Shown one piece after another: positions 32,114 through 42,131 of a DNA stretch of 64,000 bases. The DNA lies in the NCBI RefSeq assembly GCF_000801105.2, contig NC_079515.1, positions 13,764,001 through 13,828,000 on the forward strand, given 5' to 3'. The stretch is from Raphanus sativus. Lineage: Eukaryota; Streptophyta; Magnoliopsida; Brassicales; Brassicaceae. The notes beneath the pieces were generated by a model, which saw only the letters and a list, made by a program, of their open reading frames with translations, searched no databases and was not told where the DNA came from. The position numbers and the translations under genes are program-made. Each line of letters starts with the position of its first letter. Position 1 is the first letter of the stretch.

Positions 32114-32228
32114 AAACTGGCAACGAAATACTAAAGAAGGTTCTTTAGACCATAAAAACAGCAAAAAGAACTGATAAACATGTGTTTCCTTGTCAGTTTA
32201 CCTTCACAAAATAAGTTGCACGGATTGT
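32114..32228. other. 3' flank of the Ulp1-type gene
   Basis: Short AT-rich sequence downstream of the predicted stop at 32229-32231; possible 3' UTR. Confidence 0.35.
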
Positions 32229-32556
32229 CTAGTTAAGACGACCATCAATGACATCTGCTAGAAATGAGGTATCCCACATATTGTAGCCTGCTTTTGTTGT
32301 TACTAAATACATTGTTGGGGTCAAAATCGGTCAAGACGAAATCGATGTCCGGAAATCTCGGAAAAATATGAAAGATGTAAGAGCAACCTCGAGAGACCAA
32401 TTGTTAATCGAGAAAACCTCGGGAAAACATTAAAGTTCGAGATTAATCATCTCGAAATCAACAGCTAGATACATTCTCTACACAAGGAAAAACCTACGGA
32501 AAAACTAAAAACGCAGAAAAACGCACAAACCGAAGGAAACGAACAGCCGACCCCGG

Positions 32557-33063
32557 TCGTGGCCGTGGCCGCCGGGCGGCTAGCCCCGTGCTGGCCGTGG
32601 CCGCCGGCGGCTAGCGCCCGTGATGGCCGTGGCCGCCGGGCGGCTAGCCCCGTGCTGGCCATGGCCGCCGCCGGCTAGCGCCCGTGCTGGCCGTGGCCGC
32701 CGGGCTGCTAGCCCCGTGCTGGCCGTGGCCGCCGGCGGCTAGCGCCCGTGCTGGCCGTGGCTGCCGGGCGGCTAGCCCCGTGCTGGCCGTGGCCGCCGGC
32801 GGCTAGCGCCCGTGCTGGCCGTGGCCGCCGGGCGGCTAGCCCCGTGCTGGCCGTGGCCGCCGGGCGGCTAGCCCCGTGCTGGCCGTGGCCGCCGGCGGCT
32901 AGCCCCGTGCTGGCCGTGGCCGCCGCCGGCTAGCGCCCGTGCTGGCCGTGGCCGTCGGGCGGCTAGCCCCGTGCTGGCCGTGGCCGCCGGCGGCTAGCGC
33001 CCGTGATGGCCGTGGTCGCCGGGCGGCTAGCCTCGCGCTGGCTCGGGTCGTCGGACGGCTAGT
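32557..33063. repeat. GC-rich minisatellite, solo LTR, first copy
   Basis: Inverse-orientation version of the GCTAGCCGCC / CACGGCCAGCACGGG unit; about 64-bp dimers. Confidence 0.88.
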
Positions 33064-33382
33064 CTTCGTGCGTAAACTCCGGGCCTCCGGGTCGCCAGAA
33101 ATCTGTGTTTTGCGATTTTCCGAGTCCCCGCAAACAAAACTCCTTTTTCTGCTCCAGGATTTCAAAGAAAGATGTCCGAAAATCTCGGAAAAATATGAAA
33201 GATGTAAGAGCAACCTCGAGAGACCAATTGTTAATCGAGAAAACCTCGGGAAAACATTAAAGTTCGAGATTAATCATCTCGAAATCAACAGCTAGATACA
33301 TTCTCTACACAAGGAAAAACCTACGGAAAAACTAAAAATGCAGAAAAACGCACAAACCGAAGGAAACGAACAGCCGACCCCG

Positions 33383-33828
33383 GTCGTGGCCGTGGCCGCC
33401 GGGCGGCTAGCCCCGTGCTGGCCGTGGCCGCCGGCGGCTAGCGCCCGTGCTGGCCGTGGCCGCCGGGCGGCTAGCCCCGTGCTGGCCATGGCCGCCGGCG
33501 GCTAGCGCCCGTGCTGGCCGTGGCCGCCGGGCTGCTAGCCCCGTGCTGGCCGTGGCCGCCGGCGGCTAGCGCCCGTGCTGGCCGTGGCCGCCGGGCGGCT
33601 AGCCCCGTGCTGGCCGTGGCCGCCGGCGGCTAGCGCCCGTGCTGGCCGTGGCCGCCGGGCGGCTAGCCCCGTGCTGGCCGTGGCCGCCGGCGGCTAGCGC
33701 CCGTGCTGGCCGTGGCCGCCGGGCGGCTTGCCCCGTGCTGGCCGTGGCCGCCGGCGGCTAGCGCCCGTGCTGGCCGTGGTCGCCGGGCGGCTAGCCTCGC
33801 GCTGGCTCGGGTCGTCGGACGGCTAGTC
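33383..33828. repeat. GC-rich minisatellite, solo LTR, second copy
   Basis: Second array, created by the large duplication inside the LTR; one dimer shorter than the first. Confidence 0.88.
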
Positions 33829-34727
33829 TTCGTGCGTAAACTCCGGGCCTCCGGGTCGCCAGAAATCTGTGTTTTGCGATTTTCCGAGTCCCCGCAAACA
33901 AAACTCCTTTTTCTGCTCCAGGATTTCAAAGAACCCCTAAGACGTCAACGGATAGGAAGACTTCGTATAAAACGGTGATGGTTATCTTAAAACACCATTC
34001 ACCACGGCAATGGATCGAAGATCTTCCGAAAGACTCGACATCTAAGTAGGAGCATCCTTTCAAAGAAATCGTAGAAAAAACAGCGGAAGTCCGGAAGACG
34101 GCCCGAAAGGGACCAAACCTGATCGGACGACCCATTTACGATTTTCTAAAAGGATAGATGCGACAGTTTACAATTATCTTCGCCAGACAAGATAAATGTT
34201 AAACTTCCGAAAAGATAAATGTCAACTTTCCGGAAAGATAAATGTCAACTTTCCCGATAAACGCGAAAGCCAACGAAAATGGAAAAGGTCCAGCCCGCGG
34301 CAGACTCAGCCCATCAAGGATAGACCGTCATATGAGAGTATATAAGCAAAGCTAGGAGCAGAGGAAGGGGGATCCGAAATCAGAAGAAAGAAACCACCCC
34401 AGAGCAATTTAGAACTTAGGCGCTTATTTCCTTTTTTAGCGAGCTGCGACTCAACTAGGTTAGATCTAGGATTCGAGACTAGCGACGATCGACAGCTCTT
34501 GCGGCCGAGATCTCGACCTGTTGTCCAAACGCTCTCCGCAGATTCGGAAATAAGATTCTTTCTTTTTGCTCTACTTATTTTGCGTATTTATTCTCAAATT
34601 AGACTTGTCTTAACTCGGTCGTGCGTGGCCCAGCAGATAGCCGGGATCCTCGGGGAAAACTAGGTCAACTTAGTTTTCCTACGTTTTAGCTTAACTAAAA
34701 TCGACAGTGCGAATTTCGGTTCCCACA

Positions 34728-35088
34728 TACATCTCCACAGCGAGTGTCATCCTCACTACGTCCATATTGTCATCCGTAAGATGATCTGCATCTAAATCAA
34801 CACCCAGCATTAGACACTCAAGGTATTTTAGAGCATAAACTCCACAGTCCCCATATGGGCGTCTTGCTCGTGGAACCCCATTCCGTACACATTCGATTTT
34901 AAATTTACTAAGATCCATCGATTGCTTCTTTTCTTCTTTTCCGTAAAACCATAACGCGTAGGGAATCATGTAGGCAAACGGCTCCGCCTCTTTCTTTATC
35001 GGACCATCTCCTTTCGTATGCTTCCCACTATCATAGAGTTTGATAGTTTGATTTGGAATGGAAATTACCATGGCTACCCAATGAGTGT
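34728..35088 (-). pseudogene. Ulp1-type gene copy 1: catalytic exon, Asp and Cys part
   Basis: Encodes the end of a C48 protease domain. HWVAMVISIP at the upstream edge holds the catalytic His. The catalytic Asp is in IKLYDSG and the nucleophile Cys in YGDCGVYALKYLECL. Copy 2 has Gln eight residues before the Cys, whereas copy 1 has Arg there. The C-terminus (VEMY) continues across the solo LTR into 32312-32229. Confidence 0.85.
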
Positions 35089-36527
35089 TGATATCACTCA
35101 AATTACCCTAAGGAGTGATTTTTACTCTCATCAAAAGAGGTCAAGTTATAGTACTTAGGGATCGAATCCACAAGGAGCTAAGGCACACACTAGATCTAAT
35201 AGTTATGATTAAGCTAGGCTAACAGTAAATAGATTATAAAGCAGTAAATAAGATAGTAAATATATTAAATAGCAAGGGCGAACAAGGTAGTTGTTCTTAT
35301 GAAACCAAGGTAGTTGATGGAAGGATGGTTACTAGATCTAGGGCTTCTATTCAGGTATTGGGGATTATAATGTCTATAAATGCCTAACAAGTTGCTTGCA
35401 TGATACTATAGATCTCAGCCGCTTAACATATGTGATGTATCTAGATCTCTGGCCACACCTTTCGCATGATGACACAGAAAAAGAGTCGATCGATATCCTT
35501 TTGAGATATCGAGCGATACACCTTTCGCAGCGCCGATCGATTCACCTGTCGGGATATCGATCGACGGCTTCTAGATCTGCCTAGGCGCGAGCCGAATATG
35601 ACCACAAGGTCTCAAGGAGGAACTGTCGTTCTTCTCAACGGGAGACAGGCATCGCTCAAATGGATAATTCAAGATAATCTAAGATCCTAGTGATCTATGT
35701 TCTAGTTAGCTAATCTAGAACAAGCATAGAGTTCAATCCATTTGATGAATATCACAACTTAGCAAGTATATTTTGGGGCTAATCCCACAAAGCTATCTGA
35801 ACCATAGATCTAACAGGTGGATCTATTCACACATGAAATTTGTCACAGAAATCATAGATGAATAGATGAAAATGCAATAGATAATATAAAACCAAAAGCA
35901 AAGGAGTTCCAGGAGGACTCTCAAGGAGTTTCTCCCTTCTCTCCTAAGAGAAACAATGAAAACAAAGAAAGCGTAAAGAGCGTAGAAAGCGTAGCCGTCA
36001 ACAATGGCTTAGAAATAACATAAATAGAGTTTCTGATCGTCAAGGGTATTTTGGTAACTTTGTGGTGACTCCTGGGCTTCAGTCGGTCATTAAATATACT
36101 CAGCCCATATTCTGATGTCTCTGTCGATCGACATGCAGTGTGCTGTGTCGATCGACATACAATTCTCTTCTCGGCAGCCTTCTCTCGCGAGGCAGACTGA
36201 CCACTCTTCAGTAAAACGGGAATAACTTCCGATCTAACCGTTAGATTGATCTCAAACTGGTGGCATTGGAAAGCTAACTCAAATCTCTAGCTTGTGTCCA
36301 ACTATGGGATAAATCCAATGGCGGGAAGGTCTCCATCGAGAGCTAAACATCTGAAGCGTCTGTGCAGTTCTGCACTTCGAAAGACTCCAAAAGGCACCAA
36401 AATCACCATATATCTCCAAATCGTCCCTGAACCTATAAATACTATAAATAGACTCCAATACATAGTAAATAGTATATAAAACACTTATATAACATGGGTA
36501 AAAATGGGTAAAATCCATGGTATATCA
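35089..36527 (-). mobile_element. Solo LTR, Athila-related
   Basis: Starts TGATATCACTC and ends GGTATATCA on the plus strand, 1439 bp. Target duplication AGTGT at 35084-35088 and 36528-36532. Near its left end it has ATAGTACTTAGGGATCGAATCC, equivalent in place to GTAGTACTTGAGATTCAAATCC in the Athila LTRs at 37084 and 57332, suggesting the same orientation and lineage. It contains several TCGATCGA-based motifs (about 35496-35575 and 36120-36165). No coding capacity; small ORFs inside it are chance. Confidence 0.83.
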
Positions 36528-37083
36528 AGTGTTATCAAACACATTAAGACAGGAGAAGAGCGTATCCACATCTTCCCCCCACCACATGTTTGTTTGACAA
36601 TATTCTGGAGCAAATCTGTAGTAGTAGTGAAAGCTCCCACCAGGGAGAAATTTATTTTCTTGCCAGATATTGTACTTATGTACCCACACCATCTGGAACG
36701 CTACGTCCAAAATAGCAATCCTTTGAGATGGGAACATACTTGGCTGTTGCTGAAATCTTAATCTATACAAGTGCAAAGCTGCGTCCATGTGCTACAAAAG
36801 GAATAAAAATATATGAGTACCAAAAAAAAGACCTAGGTATGTGTCAAATGTAAGATCTCTTACATCGTCTGTCAACCACTCCCTCGGCTGCAGGAATACC
36901 TCGAAGAACTTCTTGGCACTTATTTCCGAGCCAATTGGATAAATGGAACCACTGCAGGTGAAAATGAGAATTAAAGTTTGCGTGCTATATGAACATCTGA
37001 AATAGAGGCTTCATACTTACCTCTTATACATAAAATTGACTAGCTTTGCACGATCTGAATCTGCAGGTGGACCATATACTACG
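36528..37083 (-). pseudogene. Ulp1-type gene copy 1: middle exons
   Basis: Three exon pieces with plausible splice sites. 37083-37021 encodes VYGPPADSDRAK and ends before GTAAGT. 36951-36864 encodes SAKKFFEVFLQPREWLTDD and ends before GTAAGA. 36791-36528 begins after TTTTGTAG and encodes the first part of the protease domain (RIAILDVAF, DVDTLFSCLNV). They correspond to about 62790-62665, 62580-62520 and 62443-62180 of copy 2. Confidence 0.8.
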
Positions 37084-38232
37084 TGATACACTAAAAATGA
37101 ATCCTTGCTACTGTCAAGTTAACAGTTGCAATTGTAGTACTTGAGATTCAAATCCAGAGGACCAGTCTACACTCTAGTTCTATAAGTTCCAGAATCAAGC
37201 TAAGAAGAAGATATGATTTGGTTGAAATAGGCGATAGTAAACAAGCAAAATAAACACGAGATTGATTCAATTAAACAAGAGCTAGCCTAGGGTATTTCAT
37301 TGGGTGTTGAATTGGAGCCAAACAATTATTCAAGCGCGATGAAGTGCTTTCTAGAACTCGGATCACTCAGCTGGAACACTCCACTGTCGTGGTAGTGGTC
37401 GCTTTGCAGATCGATCTCACCACCTAACTGTCGTTGGGATGAGGATGATTGCAAGCTTTAGAGAACAGGTCCGATCAGTTCACTTACCACCCTAATATCT
37501 ACTTTCGCTGATTAGGGATACTAAGCTCATTCAATACATGTCAAGTTATCATCCTAAGCGGTTAACTAGGTGATGAACTAGTGATCTAACATCAAGTGAT
37601 CAGTTTAATGAAAGCAGTAAGAACAGTATGAATGAAGAACATTTATGGATCGCTTATCTATGTTTAGCTCATGTCTCAACACCCTAAAAACCCTAGGCGA
37701 GCAAGGTCACTACTCGATCATGATGCACATAAACAAAGACATAAATCCTGAATAAAATTGCATAAGAACAGAGTATGAAACAATAGGGTTCAGATGATCT
37801 TCTCTATGAGAGGATGGATTCTTCTCCCTTACAAGTTGCAGATCGCAAATACTCAGTGTTCTCTTGTAAAAACTAGCGTAAGAAAAATAGAAAATAGATA
37901 GATGGCGTTTTTATATGGAGGCGCCAATCAGAAGAAAAGAGATTAGGGCAACAGGGCTTTAATTCCCGAAATAGGAGTTTCCATATTCGTCTGGAACAAT
38001 CTCCGGATCACTCCGTCTGCTTGTTCCGCTTGAGAGAGAACATCTCGGGACTGTTCTCTTGAGTGTTCTCCGCAGGAATGCTCCAAAAGAACTTCTTTTC
38101 ATCAGGCACCTTCTCTTCTTTCTTCTACTAACTCCAGACCTGTAAAAGGTCAAAAAGGACTAGACTGACACGAATTATGACTTGAAACAAATGAAAACAT
38201 ATATACAATGATGTGAAAAACACCATATATCA
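37084..38232 (-). repeat. Athila-type LTR 1 (3'-most in coding orientation)
   Basis: TGATACACTAAAAATGAATC to CACCATATATCA on the plus strand, 1149 bp. Carries a one-base deletion in the hairpin near 38036-38060 relative to LTRs 2 and 3. Confidence 0.93.
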
Positions 38233-38246
38233 ATTCCCCCAGACTT
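38233..38246 (-). other. Polypurine tract, Athila-type, left copy
   Basis: AAGTCTGGGGGAAT on the minus strand, abutting the LTR. Confidence 0.8.
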
Positions 38247-38840
38247 AGATCCTTGTTTGTCCTCGAACAAGGCAAGTACCAAGAACAGGGAGAAAGGTTT
38301 GAAAGCGTGGGAACTCGCTTATTCTCAGCAACCATACTCTTACCATAAATCTCTGAACCATACAAGCTGTAGATTAGGACCACACACACTTACTGAGAAC
38401 TCCCTGATCGCTGTTCGAAGATCGGCTCCTTACTCTACATCTCAACCTGAAAAGGCAACACTTTCGAGACAAAACTCCTTATGTTCAATTAAGATCAGCG
38501 TGAGCTTCTTGTCACAGGCTCTACTCAGAGAGAACGGGCTAGGTATAGAGTATGCTAACTTTTATGGTGGAGTTCAAGAGTGTTTAAGGTTTACCAAGAG
38601 CGGGTGCAGGATATCGCACAAAATGGTCGTGAGAGGACGGCTCCATTGAGGTCCACAGTCCTTACTCATCTCTGCTAATCGGACTGCTCTCCGATAGATC
38701 GATCATAGGACTGCTCTGCGTGATTCAACTTCCCCTTCAGAACACTTCACTGAAACCACCATTACCTTCTCAACTTCCCCAGTGGCATGCATCATGGATT
38801 CTTTCCCTTCTCGTCACCAGTAAATCAAAGCAAAAACAAA

Positions 38841-38875
<35 letters not shown>

Positions 38876-39761
38876 TATATATACTGAAATACAAAATGCT
38901 GGGGTGACGAGTAAGGAGGTAACAAGTGATGTACATGATGCCACTGGTGATTCATTCTGGTCTGTTCTAGCCACTTACTTCTTCGTTGTTCTCTATGGTA
39001 TCGGAACAGGCACCTCGGTTGTTCTCTTTCGTACCGAAACAAGCACTCCGGTTGTTCTGCCTGCTTCCACTGTGTGAGCATTGATGAGTAAGAACTGCGT
39101 CGATCCTTTCCTCTCCGACCTTTTTGCACATATCTGCACATAAAGTACTAGAAAAGCAAATGCATGAGGGTGGAATAAAAGGTCAGGGTTCAAGGTGGGA
39201 ACTAGCTAAAGATGAGCTAGCCACTCAGGAACAGCAAGAGGGATAAAAATCGGATAAGAAGTCCTGAGTGTAGTTCTCATTCTACCCTGATCTAGTGCCC
39301 ATGACAAGAAGAATTAAAGTCCAGATTAGGTTCAGATAAAGTGGAGTTAAGTCTGCCCAGTGTAACCTGATCGGTATAGAACTTCTGGAGTGTCAAATGA
39401 GATAAGTCAGGGTGTTCCAGGTCCATGTGTGGGTCTTTCATCACTGCTAAGGTCACTGAATAAGAAGGTTAAAGCACGAGGTGGTTAAAGAGCATCACAA
39501 AATAAGGTCTTGATTCCCACAATAGTTTTGACTGACTCGATCCTAAAGACTGACTCGATAAAAACATAAAAATGACACAAGGACTGACTCAAAAAGCACA
39601 CAAGCGAATATAGTACAATCGCTCCCCCAGACTTAGTTCACACCATCCCTGGTTGTGAAAATAAATCAGAGGAAGCTGAAACACACCAAACAGAAGCAAA
39701 TAACATAAAAAATAAATAGTTCAGATGGATAAGACAAGGGATAGAAATAGTCCTTTCGGAC
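38247..39761. other. 3' untranslated region, Athila-type, left copy
   Basis: No gene seen. Holds a poly-T/TA microsatellite (about 38846-38882), repeated GAACA/TGTTC half-sites (about 38990-39065) and a second polypurine-like motif CCCCCAGACTTAG at about 39624. Repeated in the right copy at 47755-49260. Confidence 0.65.
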
Positions 39762-41177
39762 TCAGTCTGAATCGCCGCTACCGGAGTGACCAGCTGTCCT
39801 CCTGTTCCTCGGCAGTCTCACTCCTCCAGTCGATGTTCCTGCCTGTTCCTTGCCTGGGCGCCTTGTTCTCTGTGGCGTACGCTCCTCCTGGGCTCCAATG
39901 CAGCCGCCTGTGATCGCCCTGAGTATCCTCTTCATGAGGCTGTTGTTCTTCTTCTGGGACTCAACCATCCAGCGTCTGTAGGCGTGATCATCAGTCACAT
40001 CGGTGAAGTCCTCCAAGTCATACTCACCATCAGCCGGTGGAGTCACATGCTCCACATCATCCATGTCTTCATCATCGTGCTGAACCGGCGCCTTCGGATC
40101 ATCGCAGAGGTGCTCTTCATCGAGTGAGAACACAATGTTCTCCAAGGATAAGAAGTCTGTGAACCCAGGCATAGGGAGCTTGCAGTACAGAGGGTTCCCT
40201 TCTTTATCATGGAACTTGTAGGTGGTCTCGTCGCGAAGGATGTGGCATGCGATCAGGTAAGGAGTATCGATGTACTCCATCTCAGAGACGACCCTGTAAG
40301 AGCTGAGGTTGATGTTGAAGCGCTGGAACAAGGGTGTGAGCAGACTGCCGCAACGATCCTTCTTATCATCAGTCCGAACCAGTGTGTCTCTGCGGTCAGC
40401 GAACATGGAGATGAGATGAAACCCCGGGTTGGTCTTGACTTCCTGGATCGGGGTGATGTTCTCTCTGCGCATCTCGTCCTCAAGTCCCGTGTAGAGAACC
40501 TGGAGCTCTCCATTCGTGATCTTGGAGGTGTACTCCTTCGCGAACAGCACATTGGACACAATCTTGGCGATGATCCGGATAGCAGGGTTCCGGATCTGCG
40601 ACTGGTAGGCTTTGCGAGAGGTGAACTTGCCGGCTGCGATGAGATCCCAAAAGGTGTCTGCCGGCTTGAACTTCTTTTCCACTGAAACTCCCTTTGGCGT
40701 GTCTGCAATCTCAAGTAGCGTGTTCAGATCGTTGAGAGAGATGGTGCAGAATTTGCCATCAGCCATGAAGGAGAAGGAGCATTTCTCGTACGTAGGCGCA
40801 TTGGGGTTCTGGTAAGTGATCTTGCACGTCGCGAGCACTTGCCTGACCAAGTCTGGGTAGAGAACCTGTGCCTGGTAGCAGAGAGGCATGAATCCCATAG
40901 CCTGCATCGTGTCGAACACCTCAGTGTCAAGGCCTAGAGCGCCTAGATTTGGCTGGTGCACGAACCGCGTGGGCAAGATCTCTGCTAGGAGGAGCCTGTT
41001 GTATATCGCTGCCGACTCCTTGTCCCATCCCTCAACGTTGAAGTCAAGAAGCATTGGATCATTGAGGTCGATGGGATCTCCTTCAGTCTTGTTCGGCCAT
41101 GGGTAACCAGGTGGAGCACTCGCGGCTGGAGAAGCTGTGCTCTTGGTGGCTCTTGCGTTCTGCATCTTTGGAGGCAT
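39762..41177 (-). CDS. Athila ORF downstream of integrase (env position), left copy, intact
   Basis: 471 residues from the ATG at 41177. Resembles the ATHILA ORF-1 / plant transposon protein family: an N-terminal basic, Ala/Ser-rich head, a helical central domain (about residues 60-330), an acidic stretch (HDDEDMDDVEHV) and a basic C-terminal tail rich in Arg and Thr. No signal peptide or membrane segment is obvious, so the position of this ORF is like that of env genes but I see no evidence of an envelope protein. The second copy (49261-50666) is broken by several indels, while this one is open throughout. Function not established. Confidence 0.72.
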   Translation of the reverse strand: MPPKMQNARATKSTASPAASAPPGYPWPNKTEGDPIDLNDPMLLDFNVEGWDKESAAIYNRLLLAEILPTRFVHQPNLGALGLDTEVFDTMQAMGFMPLCYQAQVLYPDLVRQVLATCKITYQNPNAPTYEKCSFSFMADGKFCTISLNDLNTLLEIADTPKGVSVEKKFKPADTFWDLIAAGKFTSRKAYQSQIRNPAIRIIAKIVSNVLFAKEYTSKITNGELQVLYTGLEDEMRRENITPIQEVKTNPGFHLISMFADRRDTLVRTDDKKDRCGSLLTPLFQRFNINLSSYRVVSEMEYIDTPYLIACHILRDETTYKFHDKEGNPLYCKLPMPGFTDFLSLENIVFSLDEEHLCDDPKAPVQHDDEDMDDVEHVTPPADGEYDLEDFTDVTDDHAYRRWMVESQKKNNSLMKRILRAITGGCIGAQEERTPQRTRRPGKEQAGTSTGGVRLPRNRRTAGHSGSGDSD

Positions 41178-42131
41178 CTGCAAGACAAAAACGAAATCCC
41201 AATATCAGCACAGTTCGTTGGTTGTTCTAGAAACGATGGAACAATCCAATCTTCTTGTTCTACTCAAGTCCATCGATTACTAGACAACCTACACAAGCCT
41301 CAATCTCAACAGTAGAAATCGCAAAGGCCAAGAATCACAAGCAACAAATCGGTTCCTCTTCCATTGAAAATCAATCATGAATTCAATCCTAGTAGCAAGT
41401 ATACTATCAAGAGCTACAACCTAGGATGAAATCGCAAAGCATAAAGGAAAGAGAGAACCCAAGAAATCACTCCCAAATCGCGATTTGCATGCGCAAAAAG
41501 GGGGAGAGTTCTTGTCCGATTACCTTGATTGGAGAGATGATTCCTGCAAAACAACCCAATCTCAAGAAATCCCAAGAGGTTAGAACCAAAATCGATGAGA
41601 AAGAGAGGGATGTGTGTTCGCGATTTTAGGGTTCTAAGGGGGGGGGGGGGGTTTGCGGCGAGAGAGATGAAGTGGGGAAGAGGAATGTTTGGGCCTTAAA
41701 TAGGTCCATCAAAACCGCTTCCCCTTCTTTTTTTTTTTTTTTTTTTTTGTTCGAGAACTTACCTGGGAACAATCGGCGGAACAACCGCTAGAGTGCTCTC
41801 CTGGAGTGATCTCGAATTTTCTTGATTTTTTTTCAACCTGCAAGTTAGTTCCTAGAAAGATAAAGACAAAAAGAAAACAATATTTACACTCACCAGTGGG
41901 TTGCCTCCCACCAAGCGCTTGTTTTCTGTCACTAGCTTGACTTCAATGAGCCGATTAGGCTTGAGGGGGATCGCTTAAGGGTATCTCTACACCTTCAGCG
42001 ATTGTTGTGTCAGCAAGATATGGTTTGAGACGCTGACCATTGACAACAAATTCTCCTCCTCTTGTGTCCAGCAACGCAACAGCTCCATAGGGGCGAACCT
42101 CCTTAATGGTGAAAGGTCCAGACCATCTGGA
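41178..42131. other. Spacer between integrase and the downstream ORF, left copy
   Basis: No ORF supported. Contains a G run (about 41639-41652) and a T run (about 41729-41748); the T run is longer in the right copy (about 51219-51250). Leader or subgenomic promoter functions are possible but unproven. Confidence 0.55.

Larger units (their letters stand above)
32313..34727 (+). mobile_element. Solo LTR of the element A family, with internal duplication
   Basis: Starts TGTTGGGGTC and ends GGTTCCCACA on the plus strand, inverted relative to element A. Target duplication TACAT at 32308-32312 and 34728-34732. At 2415 bp it is longer than LTR A (about 1490), because a segment of 827 bp (32344-33170) is repeated as 763 bp (33171-33933). 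The 64-bp difference equals one minisatellite dimer. Minisatellites lie at about 32557-33063 and 33383-33828. TATA box at 34339-34346 (plus). No internal region, so it is a product of LTR-LTR recombination. Confidence 0.9.

Noticed and set aside
35396..36761. Short ORFs within and beside the solo LTR at 35089-36527
   Set aside because: They lie inside an LTR or cross its border into the Ulp1-type exon on the opposite strand; no support.
34691..36788. Two separate Ulp1-type genes either side of 35089-36527
   Set aside because: Removing the solo LTR and one AGTGT joins them in frame, matching copy 2, so they are one gene.
38846..38882. Poly-T/TA tract as the tail of a LINE or SINE
   Set aside because: Present at the same place in both Athila copies without flanking duplications; a microsatellite in the element's 3' UTR.
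39762..41177. Calling the Athila downstream ORF an envelope gene
   Set aside because: The position fits, but no signal peptide, membrane segment or cleavage site is visible.
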